DNA from: CBDBLK01 sp965215445
GTDB lineage: Bacteria; Bdellovibrionota; Bacteriovoracia; Bacteriovoracales; Bacteriovoracaceae
Assembly: GCA_965215445.1 (NCBI GenBank)
Contig: CBDCDT010000002.1
Span: forward strand, 682,001 to 746,000
Direction of reading: 5' to 3'
DNA length: 64,000 bases
Shown here: positions 61,700 to 64,000 of the stretch, piece by piece
Position numbering within the stretch: position 1 is the stretch's first letter
Layout: the number at the start of each line of letters is the position of its first letter
Made by a program: the position numbers and the translations under genes
Notes under the pieces: generated by a model
Databases searched by the model: none
What the model was told of the DNA's origin: nothing
The model's input: only the letters and a program-made list of their open reading frames with translations

Positions 61700-64000
61700 T
61701 TGGAAGGTTTGACATCTTCTTCCATTTCCAAGGTCGGTGAGAAATACACCGCAGACCAAATTCAAGTTTTGGAAGGCCTTGAGGCCATCCGAAAGCGGCC
61801 GGGAATGTATATTGGTGACACCTCTTTTCGAGGACTGCATCACTGCGTGTACGAAATTGTCGACAATGCCGTTGACGAGGCTTTGGCGGGGTATTGCACT
61901 GAAATCAAGGTCATTGTTCATGTGGATAATTCGGTGACCGTGGTTGACAACGGCCGTGGTATTCCAGTGGAGATTCACTCTGAAGAGGGAGTTTCTGCTG
62001 CCGAATTGGTCTTTACTAAGCTTCACGCCGGGGGAAAATTCAACCAGGAAGATGGGGCCTACAAAGTTTCTGGAGGGCTGCACGGAGTGGGGGCAGCGGT
62101 CGTCAATGCTCTCTCTAAATGGGTTCGTGTGGAAATCAGAAAGGATGGGAAAGTTCACCAACTGGTTTTTGAAAAAGGTGCTGCCAAAGAGTCCCTGAAA
62201 ATAATTTCAAAACTCGAAGAATCTTCAGAGACGGGAACTTCGGTGACTTTTAAACCGGATAATGAAATTTTTGAAATTCACGAATTTACCTACGATACTT
62301 TGGCCAATCGGTTTCGTGAAATGGCCTTTTTAAACAAGGGCCTTAGAATTGGTCTCAAAGATGAAAGAACTGAAAAAAAGGAAATTTTCCATTATTTGGG
62401 GGGATTGGTTGAGTTTGTAAAATATCTGAATCGGGCCAAAAATCCCATTCACGGCAAACCCATTTATATCTCCCAGGCGCGAAAAGATTATGAAATTGAA
62501 ATGGCCCTGCAATGGACTGATTCTTACAGCGAAGTCATTTCCGGTTATGCCAACGCCATTGCCACACCCGGCGGGGGAACCCATATTTCAGGATTTAAAA
62601 CCGCTCTCACCCGTGTTATCAACGCCTACGCCAAAGAGAACAATCTTCTAAAAAATATTAAAACCAACCTGACCGGAGATGATATGCGTGAAGGCCTGAC
62701 CGCCATTATCTCGGTTAAACTTCCCGAATTGCAGTTTGAGGGACAAACCAAAGATAAATTAGGAAATTCGGAAGTTGAAGGAATCGTCAATTCCTTAGTC
62801 GGTGACGGATTGAAAACTTATTTTGAAGAAAATCCCAACCTCGCCAAAACAGTGATTAGAAAATCAGTGGATGCCGCCGCCGCTCGTGAGGCCGCCCGCA
62901 GGGCTAGAGAATTAACCCGAAGAAAGTCGGTTTTAGAAACTGGAGGCCTGCCCGGCAAAATGGCAGACTGTCAGGAAAAAGACCCGGCCTTGTGTGAAAT
63001 TTATATTGTAGAGGGTGATTCGGCGGGAGGCTCGGCCAAACAAGGTCGCGATCGCCGTACTCAGGCAGTTTTGCCTCTTAAGGGAAAAATCCTCAACGTC
63101 GAAAAGGCCCGATACGACAAGATGTTGGCCAATGTTGAAATTAAAATGCTGATTCAAGCGCTAGGCACAGGAATTGGTAAAGGCAGTTTTTCTTTGAATA
63201 AATTGCGCTACCACAAAATTGTGATTATGACCGATGCCGATGTGGACGGTTCGCATATCAGGACATTGCTTTTGACGCTTTTTTATCGTCAATTTCCCGA
63301 ACTTATTGAAAATGGCCATATCTATATCGCCCAACCTCCCTTGTATAAATACAAAAAGGGAAAGTCGGAAAAATATTTAAAAGATGAAAAGTTTTTGGAA
63401 CGTTTTTTGGTTTCCAATTCGGTTATGGGAAGTTCTGTCTACCTCGATGGTAATCCCTATTCCCAAGAAGAAGTTGAAAAACTGGTGAATAAATATATTA
63501 CTTATACCAAAAATCTGCAATCTTATGACGTTCATTTTGATGCTCTTCTTTTGAAAATGATTATAGAGGACTCCAACATCAGGGCCGAAACTTTGAAAGA
63601 TAAAGAGCAACTTCAAGTTGAAGTTGATAAACTCAAAAATTTGCTTAAAAAATATGAAAATGAGACGTTGAAGCAATATTCGTTTGATATTGTGGAAAAT
63701 AAGGCACACAACAGTTTTCAAGTGAATTGCCGTATTCAGGCTACGGCGCGCACGAAACGCTTTAAGCTTAATAACTATTTCTTAGGCAGTCCGGAATTTA
63801 ACGACTTAATTAACGATTTTGACGGGATTCAATCACTGGGACAGTCTCATTTTGCCATCGAAAAAGAAAAATCCGGTAAGAAAGAATTTAAATCACTCGA
63901 AAGTTTCACCCAATTTATTCTTCAAGACGGCAGGCAAGGGGCCTATATCCAACGCTACAAAGGGCTTGGAGAAATGAATCCTGAACAGCTTTGGGAGACG
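61700..64000 (+). CDS. gyrB: DNA gyrase subunit B, 5' part
   Basis: The reading frame is open from a TTG at 61700 to the window edge, 767 codons. GGGAGG lies about 6 bases before the TTG, and no in-frame ATG or GTG precedes the conserved start EKYTADQIQVLEGLEAIRKR, so a TTG start is likely. The ATPase domain (GMYIGDT, VVDNGRGIPV, GGLHGVGAAVVNAL), transducer and TOPRIM (EGDSAGGSAKQGRD, DADVDGSHIRTLLL) domains are present. It supplies ATP for DNA supercoiling. The C-terminus is cut by the window. Confidence 0.97.
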   Translation, partial: MEGLTSSSISKVGEKYTADQIQVLEGLEAIRKRPGMYIGDTSFRGLHHCVYEIVDNAVDEALAGYCTEIKVIVHVDNSVTVVDNGRGIPVEIHSEEGVSAAELVFTKLHAGGKFNQEDGAYKVSGGLHGVGAAVVNALSKWVRVEIRKDGKVHQLVFEKGAAKESLKIISKLEESSETGTSVTFKPDNEIFEIHEFTYDTLANRFREMAFLNKGLRIGLKDERTEKKEIFHYLGGLVEFVKYLNRAKNPIHGKPIYISQARKDYEIEMALQWTDSYSEVISGYANAIATPGGGTHISGFKTALTRVINAYAKENNLLKNIKTNLTGDDMREGLTAIISVKLPELQFEGQTKDKLGNSEVEGIVNSLVGDGLKTYFEENPNLAKTVIRKSVDAAAAREAARRARELTRRKSVLETGGLPGKMADCQEKDPALCEIYIVEGDSAGGSAKQGRDRRTQAVLPLKGKILNVEKARYDKMLANVEIKMLIQALGTGIGKGSFSLNKLRYHKIVIMTDADVDGSHIRTLLLTLFYRQFPELIENGHIYIAQPPLYKYKKGKSEKYLKDEKFLERFLVSNSVMGSSVYLDGNPYSQEEVEKLVNKYITYTKNLQSYDVHFDALLLKMIIEDSNIRAETLKDKEQLQVEVDKLKNLLKKYENETLKQYSFDIVENKAHNSFQVNCRIQATARTKRFKLNNYFLGSPEFNDLINDFDGIQSLGQSHFAIEKEKSGKKEFKSLESFTQFILQDGRQGAYIQRYKGLGEMNPEQLWET

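Noticed and set aside
1..64000. CRISPR arrays, insertion sequences, prophage, rRNA and tRNA genes
   Set aside because: None was seen on reading both strands; the only repeats are those listed.

Overview
The window is a low-to-moderate GC bacterial chromosome segment (about 42-43% by eye) that spans the replication origin. The order parA-rsmG-mnmG-mnmE-yidC-yidD-rnpA-rpmH, then dnaA-oriC-dnaN-recF-gyrB, together with a b/b' type ATP synthase operon, an Agl/Tol-like motor (one TolQ, two TolR), bactofilin next to parAB and many small secreted proteins, fits a Bdellovibrionota (Bdellovibrio/Bacteriovorax-like) genome. That assignment is inference; no rRNA or tRNA gene was seen to confirm it.

Positions 1-7 kb hold a surface-sugar island: a methyltransferase, a phosphodiesterase-like protein and a full set of PglD/PglE/PglC/PglF-like genes that should make UDP-di-N-acetylbacillosamine and load it on a lipid carrier, plus a glycosyltransferase. 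Positions 7-18 kb carry a UbiB-like kinase, phosphatidylserine decarboxylase, a DegQ-like protease, a BtuCDF-type cobalamin importer, two uncharacterised genes, signal peptidase I and groESL. Positions 18-25.6 kb carry a small secreted protein, polA, an RDD protein, thioredoxin, gmhA, a TolQ-TolR-TolR motor and two small regulator-like genes behind a good sigma-54 promoter candidate. Positions 25.6-30.2 kb hold metH and metF; MetH needs the cobalamin that the upstream importer could supply.

Positions 30.2-34.9 kb form a second polysaccharide cluster (glycosyltransferase, galE, O-antigen ligase/polymerase, WcaJ-like initiating transferase). Transaldolase, a likely toxin-antitoxin pair with a self-contained promoter/operator, a 6-TM potassium channel and a large unknown exported protein follow. 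Positions 39.8-45.6 kb are the F1 plus b/b' genes of ATP synthase, without the a and c subunit genes.

Positions 45.7-57 kb, read leftwards, are rpmH-rnpA-yidD-yidC-mnmE, small secreted genes, mnmG-rsmG-parA-parB-bactofilin and a GT39-like transferase. The mnmE 3' end is duplicated 968 bp downstream, and mnmE itself carries an in-frame palindromic insertion; the duplication ends inside that palindrome. Two degenerate parS sites sit beside rsmG and mnmG.

Positions 57-64 kb hold a third small secreted gene, an unusual dnaA with no recognisable domain I, an origin with twelve perfect TTATCCACA boxes, a 44-bp direct repeat and a TAA-repeat unwinding region, then dnaN, recF and the first 767 codons of gyrB. 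The most unusual items are the mnmE duplication/palindrome, the DnaA architecture with its origin, the matched terminators of the small secreted genes, and a strong excess of GGCC across the window.
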